64,000 nucleotides of DNA, taken from contig NZ_QWEH01000004.1 of NCBI RefSeq assembly GCF_003515705.1, forward strand, positions 124,001-188,000. The letters run 5' to 3'. Source of the DNA: Oceanobacillus profundus. GTDB lineage: Bacteria; Bacillota; Bacilli; Bacillales; Amphibacillaceae. The notes below the pieces were generated by a model. That model was not told the DNA's origin and ran no database searches. It worked only from the letters and a program-made list of their open reading frames with translations. Made by a program: the position numbers and the translations under genes. Numbering within the stretch: the stretch's first letter is position 1; the number at the start of each line of letters is the position of its first letter. Positions 53,197 through 63,716 of this stretch are shown in pieces.

Positions 53197-55527
53197 ATGA
53201 CGAAAGAAAACATTCAAGTCCCCCTCCTTCCTTTACGTGGACTACTCGTGTTTCCGTCAATGGTTCTACACTTGGACGTAGGTAGAGATAAATCGATTGC
53301 TGCATTGGAAAAGGCAATGATGGACAATCAGCATATTTTCCTGGCAACCCAGAAAAAAGTGAGCTTAGATGATCCGGAACCAAGCGATATTTTTAATGTT
53401 GGTACATTGGCAAAAGTAAAACAGATGTTAAAGCTTCCAAATGGTACGATGCGTGTGCTTGTTGAGGGAATTTCGCGTGGAGAAATTCTCCGATATACGG
53501 AATCTCAAGATGAATTTTTAGTTGAAATCGAAAATTTGGAGGAAACGCATGGCGAAAAGCATGAAGAAGAAGCGTTAATGCGTTCCCTCCTTGAGCAATT
53601 TAAGCAATACATAAAGCTTTCCAGGAAGTTAACAGATGAGACCTATGCAACGGTTTCTGATATCGAGGAACCAGGTAGACTCGCAGATCTCGTCGCATCT
53701 CATTTAACGTTGAAAATAAAGGACAAACAGCAAATTTTAGAGATGATAAATGTGGCTGTTCGAATGAAGCATCTCATTAAAGTTATCTCCAACGAAAAAA
53801 AGGTTTTGGATTTAGAAAAGAAAATTGGACAACGTGTAAAAAACTCCATGGAAAAAACACAAAAGGAATATTATCTTCGTGAACAACTAAAAGCGATTCA
53901 AAAGGAGCTTGGCGATAAAGACGGCAAAACGAGTGAAGTAGATCAATTAAGGGAGAAGATTGAAAACTCCGATATGCCGGAGCATATCTTGAAGGTTGCT
54001 TTAAAAGAGTTAGGAAGATATGAAAAAGTACCACAAAGTTCTGCTGAAAGCTCTGTTATTCGTAATTACTTGGAATGGCTAATTCTCTTACCTTGGACAA
54101 AAAAAACACAAGATACAATTGAAATTAAACGTGCAGAGAAAGTGTTAAATCATGATCATTATGGTCTCGAAAAAGTAAAGGAACGAATTTTAGAGTATTT
54201 AGCTGTACAAAAGCTAACCAATACAATAAAAGGACCGATACTTTGCCTTGTAGGACCTCCGGGAGTAGGAAAAACTTCTTTAGCAAAATCAATCTCCAAG
54301 GCGATTAATCGAAATTTCGTACGTATTTCATTAGGAGGAGTTCGGGACGAAGCAGAGATACGCGGACATCGCAGAACCTATATTGGAGCAATGCCGGGTC
54401 GTATTATTCAAGGAATGAAGAAAGCTGGAACGGTTAATCCAGTATTCTTACTGGATGAAATCGATAAAATGTCAAATGATTTTCGCGGGGACCCGTCTTC
54501 CGCGATGCTTGAGGTGTTGGATCCAGAACAAAATAGTTCGTTCAGTGACCATTTTATTGAAGAAAACTATGACTTATCTAATGTGCTTTTTATTGCTACT
54601 GCAAATAACGTAAACAGTATACCTGGTCCCTTATTGGATCGTATGGAGCTTATCTCCATTGCGGGTTATACGGAGGTAGAGAAGCTGCATATTGCAAAAC
54701 AGCATTTACTGCCAAAGCAATTGAAGGAAAATGGATTGAAAAAAGCTAATTTACAAATCCGGGAAAACGCAATTCTTAAGCTGATTCGCAGATATACAAG
54801 AGAAGCTGGAGTTCGTGGGTTAGAAAGACAGCTGGCAAAACTATGCAGAAAAGCAGCCAAAATTATTATTTCCAAGGAAAAGGAAAAAGTAATTGTAACC
54901 GAAAAAAGCCTGGAAGATTTACTAGGGAAGCCAGTTTTTCGCTATGGCCTAATGGAGCAAGAGGATCAAGTAGGAACAGCAACAGGCTTAGCATATACAT
55001 CTGCAGGTGGTGATATTCTTTCCATTGAAGTAACCCATTATCCTGGTAAAGGCAAATTAACGCTCACAGGGAAATTGGGCGACGTAATGCAAGAATCTGC
55101 CCAAGCTGCATTTAGCTATGTACGTTCCAGAACAAAGGAATTTAATATAGAGTCCAACTTTTACGAGAAATATGATATTCATATTCACGTACCAGCAGGC
55201 GCAACGCCAAAGGATGGACCGTCTGCTGGAATAACAATAGCAACAGCTCTTGTATCATCTTTAACAGGCAGGGCAATTAGGAAAGAAGTAGGGATGACTG
55301 GGGAAATTACACTCCGTGGACGTGTGTTGCCAATTGGAGGTTTAAAAGAGAAATCATTGAGTGCACATCGAGCTGGATTAACAACCTTGATTATCCCAGA
55401 AGAAAATGAAAAAGATATAGAAAATATACCAGAAAGTGTTCGAAATGACTTAACTTTTATCACGGTGAATCACCTTGATCAAGTACTTGAGCACGCACTC
55501 GTGGAGGAGAAAAATGAAAGTAACTAA
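53197..55527 (+). CDS. lonA: ATP-dependent protease LonA
   Basis: Degrades misfolded and regulatory proteins. The 776 residues comprise the N-terminal substrate domain (about 6-205, [20 protein letters not shown]), AAA+ domain with Walker [10 protein letters not shown] (about 350-358) and Walker [11 protein letters not shown], and the C-terminal serine protease with the catalytic Ser in [12 protein letters not shown] and Lys in [17 protein letters not shown] 53197 is preferred; an upstream in-frame ATG at 53182 is itself part of the TATGGAGGT ribosome site. ysxC overlaps its end. Confidence 0.97.
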   Translation: MTKENIQVPLLPLRGLLVFPSMVLHLDVGRDKSIAALEKAMMDNQHIFLATQKKVSLDDPEPSDIFNVGTLAKVKQMLKLPNGTMRVLVEGISRGEILRYTESQDEFLVEIENLEETHGEKHEEEALMRSLLEQFKQYIKLSRKLTDETYATVSDIEEPGRLADLVASHLTLKIKDKQQILEMINVAVRMKHLIKVISNEKKVLDLEKKIGQRVKNSMEKTQKEYYLREQLKAIQKELGDKDGKTSEVDQLREKIENSDMPEHILKVALKELGRYEKVPQSSAESSVIRNYLEWLILLPWTKKTQDTIEIKRAEKVLNHDHYGLEKVKERILEYLAVQKLTNTIKGPILCLVGPPGVGKTSLAKSISKAINRNFVRISLGGVRDEAEIRGHRRTYIGAMPGRIIQGMKKAGTVNPVFLLDEIDKMSNDFRGDPSSAMLEVLDPEQNSSFSDHFIEENYDLSNVLFIATANNVNSIPGPLLDRMELISIAGYTEVEKLHIAKQHLLPKQLKENGLKKANLQIRENAILKLIRRYTREAGVRGLERQLAKLCRKAAKIIISKEKEKVIVTEKSLEDLLGKPVFRYGLMEQEDQVGTATGLAYTSAGGDILSIEVTHYPGKGKLTLTGKLGDVMQESAQAAFSYVRSRTKEFNIESNFYEKYDIHIHVPAGATPKDGPSAGITIATALVSSLTGRAIRKEVGMTGEITLRGRVLPIGGLKEKSLSAHRAGLTTLIIPEENEKDIENIPESVRNDLTFITVNHLDQVLEHALVEEKNESN

Positions 55528-56101
55528 CGCCGAAATCGTCATTAGTGCCGTTAGCAAGAAGCAATATCCAGGTGATATGCTACCAGAAATAGCATTAGCA
55601 GGACGCTCAAATGTAGGGAAATCGTCATTTATAAACAAGCTAATTAATCGGAAAAATTTAGCCCGTACTTCATCAAAGCCGGGGAAGACACAAACTTTAA
55701 ATTTTTATAAGATTAACGAAGCCTTTTATTTCGTGGATGTACCGGGCTATGGTTATGCGAAGGTTTCAAAAAAGGAACGTGAAAAATGGGGAGGTATGAT
55801 GGAGGAGTACTTTACGACAAGAGAAACATTAAAAGCCGCTATCCTTGTCACCGACCTTCGTCATGAACCAACAAAAGATGATTTGCAAATGTATGATTTT
55901 CTTAAATATCATGAGCTTCCAGTAATTATCATCGCAACGAAGCTTGATAAAATACCAAAGAATAAACGAGCACAGCATGTAAAACGAACAAAACAAACAT
56001 TCGAAGTAGCACCAGATGATATTGTCATTCCATTTTCAGCTGAAACAGGTGAAGGGAAGGACGAATCATGGTCTGTCATTACCCATTATTTGAAAAACTA
56101 A
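55514..56101 (+). CDS. ysxC: Ribosome-biogenesis GTPase YsxC/EngB
   Basis: Essential GTPase for 50S assembly. The 195 residues show G1 [13 protein letters not shown]3 [11 protein letters not shown]4 ATKLDKIP and a G5-like [11 protein letters not shown] 55514 follows GGAGG and overlaps the lonA stop by 14 bases, giving translational coupling, the same arrangement as in B. subtilis. Terminator right after. Confidence 0.96.
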   Translation: MKVTNAEIVISAVSKKQYPGDMLPEIALAGRSNVGKSSFINKLINRKNLARTSSKPGKTQTLNFYKINEAFYFVDVPGYGYAKVSKKEREKWGGMMEEYFTTRETLKAAILVTDLRHEPTKDDLQMYDFLKYHELPVIIIATKLDKIPKNKRAQHVKRTKQTFEVAPDDIVIPFSAETGEGKDESWSVITHYLKN

Positions 56102-56103
56102 TG

Positions 56104-56150
56104 AAAAAAAAACCTTGTCTGAGGAGCAATCTCTGACAAGGTTTTTTTTG
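56104..56150 (+). terminator. Terminator of lonA-ysxC
   Basis: AACCTTGTC (56111-56119) and GACAAGGTT (56135-56143) extended by an A run before and TTTTTTT after. Confidence 0.92.
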
Positions 56151-56592
56151 TCGTTCAGCCTAGTACTGTATTGTTCATGATCTTTGTCATATTATCGATC
56201 AGATTTAGGAAATAAACAATCGTATTTTATCCAGATCTTATCGCCTCAACCTTGGTAACGCATCTTACACCTAGTAACCGAACACTGAATATTAACATCC
56301 TGCTGCACATTCTTGAACTGCCAACCACATATTAGTGACAGTCCTGAAAACTTCTTGATTAGAAAGATTTTTTAGAAAACAGGAGTATATTTTAGAAAAG
56401 ATGGGTATATGTATGCTGAAGGGAGTTATTATGCAGTAGGATCTGTAAATGTACATATACTGATGGATATCGTATTATAGCCAGTTCGTGTGCTATTTCA
56501 ATTATTGCTATACTTTAATACATGGTAAAAGTGGAATGGTGGTGGCTGATACTATTTCAACTTACAGATCAGAGATGATAGCTGTTATTTAA
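56151..56592. other. Spacer with possible decayed coding remnant
   Basis: About 440 bases without an intact gene. Near 56380-56475 a frame reads KTGVYFRKDGYMYAEGSYYA then VGSVNVHI to a stop, with a TAG just upstream and no start, which looks like residual protein sequence but could be chance. No clear promoter for the downstream importer was found. Confidence 0.25.
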
Positions 56593-57426
56593 ATGAAAAA
56601 GGGGATGTGGAGAAAGGTGAAAAAACTGAAAATTGCGTTATTTTTGATGGTATCTATGATCTTACTAGCAGCTTGTGGAAATAGCGAATCTGCTAATGGA
56701 GATTCAAATGCAGCTGGTGATGGTGCTGCATATAATTTAGTTGAAGATGGCAAGTTAACATTTGCAGCTTCTGGTGAATTCAAACCATTTAGCTATATGG
56801 AAGGCAGTGATATGGTTGGTTATGATGTAGCTGTTGGAGAAGCGATCGCTGAAAAACTTGGCCTTGAGCCGAATCCGCAGCGGGCAAAATTTTCAGGCAT
56901 TGTTACTGGAGTAACGGAAGGTCGTTATGATATCGCAGTTGCAAGTCATACAATAACAGAAGAACGTTTGCAGCAGGTAAATTTCTCTGAGCCTTATTAC
57001 TATTCCGGACCGGTTATTTATACTAGACCTGATAGTAATATACAGACAGAAGACGACTTAGAAGGAAAAGAGATTTCTGTGGCCAGAGGTACAACATATC
57101 TTGAAGTGGCAGAGCAATATACTTCAAGCATACCTCAAGTAGATAGCGATGTAGTTGCTCTTCAATCGTTAGCAAGTGGTCATCACGATGCCGTAATCAC
57201 GGATGATGTGACAGGATTTACAGCCATTGATGCAGGATTAGAAATTGAAGGGAAATTTCAGCTTGATGTCGCCGAGCAAGCAGTAGCGGTAAAAAAGGAT
57301 AACACTGCATTGCTTGAAGCTGTAAATGAGGCCCTTGAGGAGATGAGAGAAAGCGGCGAGCTTGCCGCCTTATCTGAAGAATGGATTGGCGGTGACATTA
57401 CCGAAGAGCCTGAGATAGAAGAATAA
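56593..57426 (+). CDS. Amino-acid ABC transporter substrate-binding lipoprotein
   Basis: Family 3 extracellular solute-binding protein (polar amino acids or cystine), lipid-anchored outside the cell. Of 277 residues, the signal peptide ends at lipobox LLAAC; the mature part shows LTFAASGEFKPFSYMEGSDM, VGYDVAVGEAIAEKLG, GRYDIAVASHTITEER and the ligand-binding RGTTYLEVA region. A GTG at 56617 (after TGGAGAAAG) may be the real start, giving a classic short KK-rich signal. It is first of a three-gene importer operon; a hairpin separates it from the permease. Confidence 0.9.
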   Translation: MKKGMWRKVKKLKIALFLMVSMILLAACGNSESANGDSNAAGDGAAYNLVEDGKLTFAASGEFKPFSYMEGSDMVGYDVAVGEAIAEKLGLEPNPQRAKFSGIVTGVTEGRYDIAVASHTITEERLQQVNFSEPYYYSGPVIYTRPDSNIQTEDDLEGKEISVARGTTYLEVAEQYTSSIPQVDSDVVALQSLASGHHDAVITDDVTGFTAIDAGLEIEGKFQLDVAEQAVAVKKDNTALLEAVNEALEEMRESGELAALSEEWIGGDITEEPEIEE

Positions 57427-57433
57427 AACATGT

Positions 57434-57463
57434 GAATGTGCGCATCCGAGCATGCGCACATTC
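57434..57463 (+). terminator. Intra-operon hairpin after the binding-protein gene
   Basis: GAATGTGCGCAT (57434-57445), CCGAGC, ATGCGCACATTC (57452-57463): perfect 12-pair stem with only TTATC after it. Such partial terminators or 3' stabilisers let binding protein be made in excess over the membrane parts. Confidence 0.65.
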
Positions 57464-57487
57464 TTATCTAAAGGGGAGTTGAAGCAC

Positions 57488-58150
57488 TTGGAAGACATAC
57501 TGCATTTTTTTGATGTTTTCATTGGTAGTTATGATGTATTTCTCGATGGTTTATGGATTACGGTGAAGCTATCTGTTGTATCCTTATTAATTGCCATCGT
57601 TATTGGATTATTTGTAGCATTGCTTAAAATATCAAACATAAAAATTTTTGAATGGATTGCCGACGCTTACATATGGATTGTTCGTGGAACACCATTAATC
57701 GTACAAATTTTTATCCTATATTATGGTTTAACAGATATTTTATTAATTCCGATGTTCTGGGCTGGTGCTGCAGGATTAGCTTTTCATAGTGGAGCTTATA
57801 TTGCGGAGATTATTCGCGGAGCCATCCAATCAATAGATAAAGGTCAGCGAGAAGCAGGTTTATCACTTGGGATGAATAAAGGTTTGACGATGAAACGAAT
57901 TATTTTGCCCCAGGCATTCCGAAGAGCGGTTCCATCATTGGGAAATCAATTTATTATTGGAATTAAGGATTCATCCTTAGTTTCCTTTATTGGCATGCAA
58001 GATTTATTTGGTGTAGCAAGCACAATGGGCTCGAACACCTTTGACTATTTGCCTTACTACATGACGGTAGCCGTTTATTATTTACTAATCGTACTTGTAT
58101 TGACGTTTATCGTGAATAAGATCGAAAAACGATTAGCAGTTAGTGATTAA
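57488..58150 (+). CDS. Amino-acid ABC transporter permease
   Basis: A HisM/GlnP-type permease of 220 residues with five membrane segments and the EAA loop (GQREAGLSLGMNKGLTMKRI followed by ILPQAFRRAVPSLGN) that docks the ATPase. DGLWITVKLSVVSLLIAI is the typical first segment. A TTG start at 57488 fits AAGGGGAG upstream; a frame from 57452 would start inside the hairpin and is rejected. Confidence 0.9.
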   Translation: MEDILHFFDVFIGSYDVFLDGLWITVKLSVVSLLIAIVIGLFVALLKISNIKIFEWIADAYIWIVRGTPLIVQIFILYYGLTDILLIPMFWAGAAGLAFHSGAYIAEIIRGAIQSIDKGQREAGLSLGMNKGLTMKRIILPQAFRRAVPSLGNQFIIGIKDSSLVSFIGMQDLFGVASTMGSNTFDYLPYYMTVAVYYLLIVLVLTFIVNKIEKRLAVSD

Positions 58151-58167
58151 GAAAGAGGGGAACCTAA

Positions 58168-58908
58168 ATGAGTGAAGAAAGAGAAATGATTCGTGTAGAG
58201 CAGTTAAACAAGTCATTTGGTGAACTGCATGTTTTAAAGGATATCGATCTAACTGTAAAAGAAAGCGATGTTGTTGTATTAATTGGAGCTAGTGGTTCTG
58301 GTAAGAGTACGTTGCTGCGCTGCCTTAACTTTTTAGAAATAAAAAATAGCGGAAGTATTACTATTGATGGAGAACAAATTGAAAAAAAATCACATGACTT
58401 AAATAAAATCAGACAAAAAGTTGGGATGGTATTCCAGCATTTTAATTTATTTCCTCATATGACAGTGCTTGAAAACGTAATTGAAGCACCGACACAAGTT
58501 AAAGGTGTGAAAAAAAGCGAAGCAATAAAAGAAGGAAAGATATTGCTTGATAAGGTCGGACTAGGAGATAAATATGATGTGTATCCATCTAAATTATCCG
58601 GTGGGCAAAAACAGCGTGTAGCCATTGCACGTGCGTTAGCGATGAAGCCCGATGTGATGCTTTTTGATGAACCAACTTCAGCGCTTGACCCAGAGCTTGT
58701 CAATGAAGTGCTTGCAACGATGAAGGGATTGGCAGAAGAGGGCATGACGATGGTTGTGGTGACACATGAAATGGGGTTCGCTCGTGAAGTTGCGGATTGG
58801 TTGGTATATATGCATGAAGGAAGAATTGTAGAGTATGGTCATGCAGATGAAATTTTTAATAAGCCGAAAGAACAGCGAACTCGGGATTTTCTGAGTTCTG
58901 TATTGTAA
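58168..58908 (+). CDS. Amino-acid ABC transporter ATPase
   Basis: A GlnQ/HisP-class ATPase of 246 residues: Walker [11 protein letters not shown]-loop [15 protein letters not shown], signature [17 protein letters not shown], Walker [17 protein letters not shown], switch [16 protein letters not shown] precedes ATG 58168. It completes the importer; the operon ends at a terminator shared with the convergent membrane-protein gene. Confidence 0.94.
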   Translation: MSEEREMIRVEQLNKSFGELHVLKDIDLTVKESDVVVLIGASGSGKSTLLRCLNFLEIKNSGSITIDGEQIEKKSHDLNKIRQKVGMVFQHFNLFPHMTVLENVIEAPTQVKGVKKSEAIKEGKILLDKVGLGDKYDVYPSKLSGGQKQRVAIARALAMKPDVMLFDEPTSALDPELVNEVLATMKGLAEEGMTMVVVTHEMGFAREVADWLVYMHEGRIVEYGHADEIFNKPKEQRTRDFLSSVL

Positions 58909-58948
58909 AAAATCCCGGGGTCTCTTCAATCCCCGAGATTTTTTATTT
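58907..58948. terminator. Bidirectional terminator
   Basis: AAAAAATC-CCGGGG and CCCCG-GATTTTTT around TCTCTTCAAT. It ends the importer operon on plus and the LiaF-like gene on minus, whose stop codon lies inside it. Confidence 0.85.
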
Positions 58949-59428
58949 ACGTTTTAATAAGAAAAAGCCGATTATAATTAGGAGTACTGGCCAAAAGCGT
59001 TCCAATAAATCGATAACAGTATACAGCCAATCAAAATAGATTGGTAGATTGACAGAAAAAATTAAAAATACAGCTAGCGTGATAAGAATTAGACCAGTAA
59101 ATAACCCTTTCTTTGTTTTAATAAATCGGACAAGAAAGGCAATCCCGACAATCAGTATGTAAACAGCCCAATGATCAATCCAAAAGGAATAGTGCTGGAC
59201 ACCATGTAAATGAATGCCAATTCCAAGTACAATTGTACCTGCCAGTAAATTTTGGTAATATTTTGAGCTGTATCCATGAATCAATAATGCAAGACCTATA
59301 ATAATAAGTAAGGTTTGCCATGAATAAAAATTCGTTAAGATAGGTATTTTTAATTCGCGAAGCAGAAAATAAATCCCGATACCAATTAGTAAATAAGCAA
59401 GCAATGAATGTTGTTTTTTCACTTTCAT
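58943..59428 (-). CDS. Polytopic membrane protein, LiaF-like transmembrane domain
   Basis: A 161-residue protein with about six short membrane segments organised as repeated pairs (LLAYLLIGIGIYFLLRELKI; WQTLLIIIGLALLIHGY; LLAGTIVLGIGIHLHG; VYILIVGIAFLVRF; GLILITLAVFLIFSV; WPVLLIIIGFFLLKR). The repeated GIGxYFLL and WPxLLIIIGF phrases resemble the N-terminal domain of LiaF/YvqF-like proteins. No soluble domain follows, so a role in envelope stress is only a guess. GAGGGG precedes ATG 59428. Confidence 0.65.
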   Translation of the reverse strand: MKVKKQHSLLAYLLIGIGIYFLLRELKIPILTNFYSWQTLLIIIGLALLIHGYSSKYYQNLLAGTIVLGIGIHLHGVQHYSFWIDHWAVYILIVGIAFLVRFIKTKKGLFTGLILITLAVFLIFSVNLPIYFDWLYTVIDLLERFWPVLLIIIGFFLLKRK

Positions 59429-59494
59429 AAAACCCCTCTACACCTGTGTTGAATTCTTGATTATCTGTGTGCAGTATGGTAAAGTACACACTAG

Positions 59495-59509
59495 TTATAA
59501 TAATTATTA
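59495..59509. promoter_or_regulatory. PerR-type box upstream of hemA
   Basis: TTATAATAATTATTA matches the PerR consensus TTATAATNATTATAA at 14 of 15 positions. It lies about 190 bases upstream of hemA and 67 upstream of the divergent membrane-protein gene. PerR represses hemA in B. subtilis, so the site is plausible, although the distance to the hemA -10 is large. Confidence 0.55.
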
Positions 59510-59623
59510 TGTAGAAACTATTTTAATACTATATTTGAAAGAAACATTTCTTTAATACCTTTCTATACTAACATATTGTTTCCTTTTCTGTTCACAATTT
59601 CAGAAAATGGAAAAGGGAATGCA

Positions 59624-59632
59624 TGTTATAAT
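59624..59632 (+). promoter_or_regulatory. Extended -10 promoter of hemA
   Basis: TGTTATAAT (TGn plus TATAAT at 59627-59632), about 70 bases before the hemA start. No clear -35 hexamer. Confidence 0.55.
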
Positions 59633-59700
59633 GGTAGGTGAGTTATTATATAGCATATACAATCGTTTAAACCGTGTAAATTATTTTGGGGGTAGACAAA

Positions 59701-61074
59701 TTGCATATTTTAAAAGTTGGCTTCAATTATAAAACAGCCCCTGTAGAAGTTAGGGAAAAGCTTACATTTTCAGAGCAATCGCTTCACGAGGCGATGACTG
59801 AATTAAAAAAACGAAAAAGCATTCTGGAAAATGTGATCGTTTCGACATGTAACCGTACAGAAATATATGCGGTTGTTGATCAATTGCATACTGGCCGTTA
59901 CTATATTAAACAATTTTTGGCTGATTGGTTCCATCTTGATAAGGAAGAATTCTCCTCCTATTTACGGATAACGGAAGATGATGGCGCCATGGAGCATCTT
60001 TTCCGTGTAACTACAGGTCTTGATTCGATGGTACTGGGAGAAACCCAAATTCTCGGTCAAGTGAAACAGGCATTTTTAACATCACAACAAATGAAAGCAA
60101 CTGGAACTGTATTTAATGAATTATTTAAACAGGCAATCACTTTTGGGAAACGCGCTCATAAAGAAACGGCAATCGGTGAACATGCAGTCTCCATTAGTTA
60201 TGCTGCTGTCGAACTGGCTAAAAAAATATTTGGAGACTTACAAAATAAGCACGTAGCTATTCTTGGAGCCGGTAAAATGGGCGAACTTGCCGCTAAGAAC
60301 CTGCAAGGGTCTGGAGCAACTAAAATAACTGTTATTAATCGTACATTAGCAAACGCTAAAGACTTAGCTGCGAAATTCCAAGCCAAAGCAGAGAGTATGG
60401 ATAATTTATTACCTGTTATCCAAGAAGCGGATATTTTAATTAGTTCTACAGGGTCAGATTCAATCGTACTAACGAAAGACATGCTTGAACCAATTCAGAA
60501 AAAGCGTAAGGGAAAAGCTTTGTTCCTTGTGGACATTGCTGTACCTAGAGATATTGATCCAGACATTAGCAATTTAGACAATGTCTTTTTATATGACATT
60601 GATAATTTAAATCATATAGTGGATGAAAATTTAGAAACAAGAAAAGCAGCTGCAGAACAAATTGAAATTTTGATGGAAGAAGAAATCGTGCTGTTCAAGG
60701 AATGGCTGAAAACGCTTGGTGTTGTTCCGGTTATTTCGGCTCTACGTCAAAAGGCGCTATCTATTCAATCTGAAACAATGAAAAGTATTGAAAGAAAAAT
60801 CCCGGATTTGACGGTGAGAGAAAAGAAAGTAATCAGCAAGCATACAAAAAGTATTATTAATCAGCTGCTGAAAGAACCTGTAACACAGGCGAAAGAGCTT
60901 GCAGGAACCGATAATGCCGATCAGTCCTTACAGTTATTCATCGATATTTTTGGTATTGAAAAAGAAGTAAAAGCAGAATTTGAAAAACAGGCAAAAAAAA
61001 ATGAAACAATGGAGTTAATATCAAAAGAAGAGAAGTCCTCCTTTTCGGCTCAAAATAAGTTTACAACGGCGTAG
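59701..61074 (+). CDS. hemA: Glutamyl-tRNA reductase
   Basis: First step of C5-pathway haem synthesis: reduces Glu-tRNA to glutamate semialdehyde. The 457 residues contain the catalytic domain with [11 protein letters not shown] (Cys50), [20 protein letters not shown], the NADPH domain ([20 protein letters not shown]) and a C-terminal dimerisation helix bundle. A TTG at 59701 is chosen since it aligns with [20 protein letters not shown] of relatives and GGGGGT precedes it. First gene of hemAXCDB. Confidence 0.96.
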   Translation: MHILKVGFNYKTAPVEVREKLTFSEQSLHEAMTELKKRKSILENVIVSTCNRTEIYAVVDQLHTGRYYIKQFLADWFHLDKEEFSSYLRITEDDGAMEHLFRVTTGLDSMVLGETQILGQVKQAFLTSQQMKATGTVFNELFKQAITFGKRAHKETAIGEHAVSISYAAVELAKKIFGDLQNKHVAILGAGKMGELAAKNLQGSGATKITVINRTLANAKDLAAKFQAKAESMDNLLPVIQEADILISSTGSDSIVLTKDMLEPIQKKRKGKALFLVDIAVPRDIDPDISNLDNVFLYDIDNLNHIVDENLETRKAAAEQIEILMEEEIVLFKEWLKTLGVVPVISALRQKALSIQSETMKSIERKIPDLTVREKKVISKHTKSIINQLLKEPVTQAKELAGTDNADQSLQLFIDIFGIEKEVKAEFEKQAKKNETMELISKEEKSSFSAQNKFTTA

Positions 61075-61184
61075 AAAATCATAGCAATCGTTCTGGCGGT
61101 TGTATAGGGATTTTATGCTTCGTGGACGTTAATCCTTCAAAATTATAAACAATTCTATCTTCGCAGAAAGGATTATTACATGAG

Positions 61185-61994
61185 ATGAAGTGGATCTACG
61201 AAATAATTTTGATTCTATTTAGCCTTAGTTTAATTGGTTTTTTTATCGATTTTATACATCACAACCGGAAAGCAAATAAAATTGCTTTCTGGTTGATTTG
61301 TGTGGTCTGGTTATTGCAAACCGTTTTTTTCTTTTATGAAGTATTTGGTGAGAAAGGCTTTCCTGTTACGAATCTAGTGGATAGTCTATTTTTCTATTCT
61401 TGGGTATTGATTACACTATCCATAATCATCAATAAGCTTTTCAAAATCCGGTTTATTGTGTTTTTCATTCAAGTATTCGGCTTTTTTATATTATTATTAT
61501 ATTTTGCTGCGAGCACCACGCATAACCAATTGAATGACTCGATTCAATTTGTCCATGAAATATTAATTGCACATATTACGCTTGCAATTGTTTCCTATGG
61601 TTTCTTTACGGTTGCATTTTTACTCTCTATTATGTATTTAATTCAATATCGTTTCCTAAAAAGGAAAAAAGGGTTAAAATGGATGTGGCAATTAGGAGAT
61701 TTGAAGCAATTGGATCGTTATAGTTTTATAGCCATCTCGATTGGGGTACCGCTATTATTAATTGCGATTATTTTAGGGGTAGTTTGGGCTTATTTTTCTG
61801 CCTCTGAATTTTATTGGTTTGACATGAAAACAATTGGCTCACTGCTTGTTCTAATTGTGTATGTCGGATATTTGGTTTTGCGCCTCGTTGTAGGATATGT
61901 TGGAAAGCCGTTAGCAACCTACAATACTGGAGCATTTTTAATATTGTTAGTGAATTTCTTTCTATTCAGCACGTTATCGAATTTTCACTTTTAA
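61185..61994 (+). CDS. hemX: HemX: cytochrome c assembly (CcsA)-like membrane protein
   Basis: A 269-residue membrane protein with eight segments and the CcsA-family core (NLVDSLFFYSWVLITLSIII; HEILIAHITLAIVSYGFFTV; GVPLLLIAIILGVVWAYFS). In B. subtilis HemX lowers the level of HemA protein, linking haem supply to demand. ATG 61185 has AAAGGA 12 bases upstream; a closer ATG at 61180 is followed at once by a stop. It lies between hemA and hemC, as in B. subtilis. Confidence 0.9.
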   Translation: MKWIYEIILILFSLSLIGFFIDFIHHNRKANKIAFWLICVVWLLQTVFFFYEVFGEKGFPVTNLVDSLFFYSWVLITLSIIINKLFKIRFIVFFIQVFGFFILLLYFAASTTHNQLNDSIQFVHEILIAHITLAIVSYGFFTVAFLLSIMYLIQYRFLKRKKGLKWMWQLGDLKQLDRYSFIAISIGVPLLLIAIILGVVWAYFSASEFYWFDMKTIGSLLVLIVYVGYLVLRLVVGYVGKPLATYNTGAFLILLVNFFLFSTLSNFHF

Positions 61995-62025
61995 AGAACA
62001 AGTATGTTAAGGAGGTACACAACGA

Positions 62026-62955
62026 ATGCGGAAAATTATCGTTGGGTCAAGAAAAAGTAATTTAGCTTTAACACAGACAAAATGGGTGATTGATCAGTTG
62101 AAGGCAGCTGGTGTTAAAAATGAATTTGAAATCAAGGAAATTGTTACAAAAGGTGATCGAATTTTGGATGTAACATTATCCAAAGTAGGTGGAAAGGGTC
62201 TTTTTGTCAAAGAGATTGAGCAAGCTATGTATGATAAAGAAATTGATTTAGCAGTACATAGCATGAAGGACATGCCATCAGAGTTACCGGAAGGCTTAAT
62301 GATTTCATCAATCCCGATAAGAGAAGATCATCGAGATGCTTTTATTTCTAAAAACAATGTGAAGCTAACTGATCTACCAAAAGGCGCCATAATAGGTACA
62401 AGTAGCTTACGTCGCTCAGCCCAAATTCTTGCAGAGCGTCCAGATATTTCGATCAAGTGGATCCGCGGAAATATTGAAACGAGACTTCGCAAACTGAACG
62501 AAGAAGACTATGACGCGATTATTCTTGCTGTATCTGGATTGAAACGTGTTGGTTTAAGTGAAGAGTTGATTACAGAATACCTTGATCCGGAAATCGTTGT
62601 TCCAGCTGTTGGACAAGGGGCGCTCGCAATTGAAAGTCGAGCAGATGACGAAGAGATTCAGGGAATCCTGCAAGCTATTAATGATGATTTGACAACGAGA
62701 ACGGTTACTGCTGAACGAACGTTTCTACATTTACTCGAGGGTGGCTGTCAAGTGCCTATTGGAGGCTATGCCTACCTGGAAGAAGATGAAGTCATATTAA
62801 CAGCACTCGTAGGAACACCAGACGGTAAAACGATTTTAAAAGAAACGGTGCGAGGAACAGATCCGAAAGCTGTTGGAAAAGAAGCTGCGGAGGCTTTAAT
62901 CAGCCAGGGTGCTAAGGAAATTGTAAATCGCGTAAAAGAGGAGCTCGACAAGTAA
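62026..62955 (+). CDS. hemC: Porphobilinogen deaminase (hydroxymethylbilane synthase)
   Basis: Polymerises four porphobilinogens to hydroxymethylbilane. The 309 residues have [53 protein letters not shown] (catalytic Asp), [24 protein letters not shown] and the dipyrromethane-cofactor Cys in [20 protein letters not shown] precedes ATG 62026. Its last base overlaps the hemD start. Confidence 0.97.
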   Translation: MRKIIVGSRKSNLALTQTKWVIDQLKAAGVKNEFEIKEIVTKGDRILDVTLSKVGGKGLFVKEIEQAMYDKEIDLAVHSMKDMPSELPEGLMISSIPIREDHRDAFISKNNVKLTDLPKGAIIGTSSLRRSAQILAERPDISIKWIRGNIETRLRKLNEEDYDAIILAVSGLKRVGLSEELITEYLDPEIVVPAVGQGALAIESRADDEEIQGILQAINDDLTTRTVTAERTFLHLLEGGCQVPIGGYAYLEEDEVILTALVGTPDGKTILKETVRGTDPKAVGKEAAEALISQGAKEIVNRVKEELDK

Positions 62956-63710
62956 TGGAGCAAACCTTACATGAAAGCAAAATTCTAATAACGAGAGAAG
63001 CAAGCCAAGCAAAAGAATTCTCGAAAAAGGTACGAGAGCTTGGTGGTATACCGATTGAGGTTCCTTTGCTTGCGATTTCATGTAAAGATACAGAAGCATC
63101 CCAGCACATCTTTTCCAAAATGGGTGAATTCAAGTGGATTTTTTTTACAAGTGCAAATGGGGTCCATTGTTTTTTTACCCTTGCGAAGAAATATAATATG
63201 AAACAGCTTCAAGGGCAACGATTAGCTGCTGTTGGTCATAAGACAGATTTAGCACTTAAAAAATATGGCTATCAAGCGGAGTTTATTCCGACAACATATC
63301 ATGCTGAGGCAATGGCAGAGGAGTTTCTGCAGCAGTTCCCTAAGGCGGGGAAAATTTTGCTGGTTCGAGGGAATCTTTCGCGTGATACGCTTCCAGTGGA
63401 ATTTACAAAGCACAACGTGCCACATGTTTTGTTGGAGGTTTATGAAACAGGATATAATTATGCAATGAAAGGTCGATTAAACGAACTGTTAACGGAAGAC
63501 TTGATCGATTTTATTACTTTTACAAGTCCTTCAACAGTTGAGGCGTTTGTCAAAATGGTTGATACGATTCCAAAGAAAAACTATATTTGTATTGGAACAA
63601 CAACCGAGCAACGTGCGACTGAACTCGGAATCCAATCTATCACACCGCCTGAGGAATTTACAATTGAAGCGATGCTGAAAACGATATGTAACTACATAAA
63701 GAAAGGATAG
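62955..63710 (+). CDS. hemD: Uroporphyrinogen-III synthase
   Basis: Closes and inverts ring D of hydroxymethylbilane to uroporphyrinogen III. The 251-residue two-lobed protein is poorly conserved but shows ILITREASQAKEFSKKVREL, FFTSANGVHCFF, AAVGHKTDLALKKYG and FITFTSPSTVEAFV. Its ATG overlaps the hemC stop (TAATG), so the two are translationally coupled. hemB follows seven bases after the stop. Confidence 0.93.
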   Translation: MEQTLHESKILITREASQAKEFSKKVRELGGIPIEVPLLAISCKDTEASQHIFSKMGEFKWIFFTSANGVHCFFTLAKKYNMKQLQGQRLAAVGHKTDLALKKYGYQAEFIPTTYHAEAMAEEFLQQFPKAGKILLVRGNLSRDTLPVEFTKHNVPHVLLEVYETGYNYAMKGRLNELLTEDLIDFITFTSPSTVEAFVKMVDTIPKKNYICIGTTTEQRATELGIQSITPPEEFTIEAMLKTICNYIKKG

Positions 63711-63716
63711 ATTACG

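Noticed and set aside
56375-56475. Frame reading KTGVYFRKDGYMYAEGSYYA upstream of the importer operon
   Set aside because: No start codon and an in-frame stop just before it; too short to call a pseudogene, noted only as a possible remnant.
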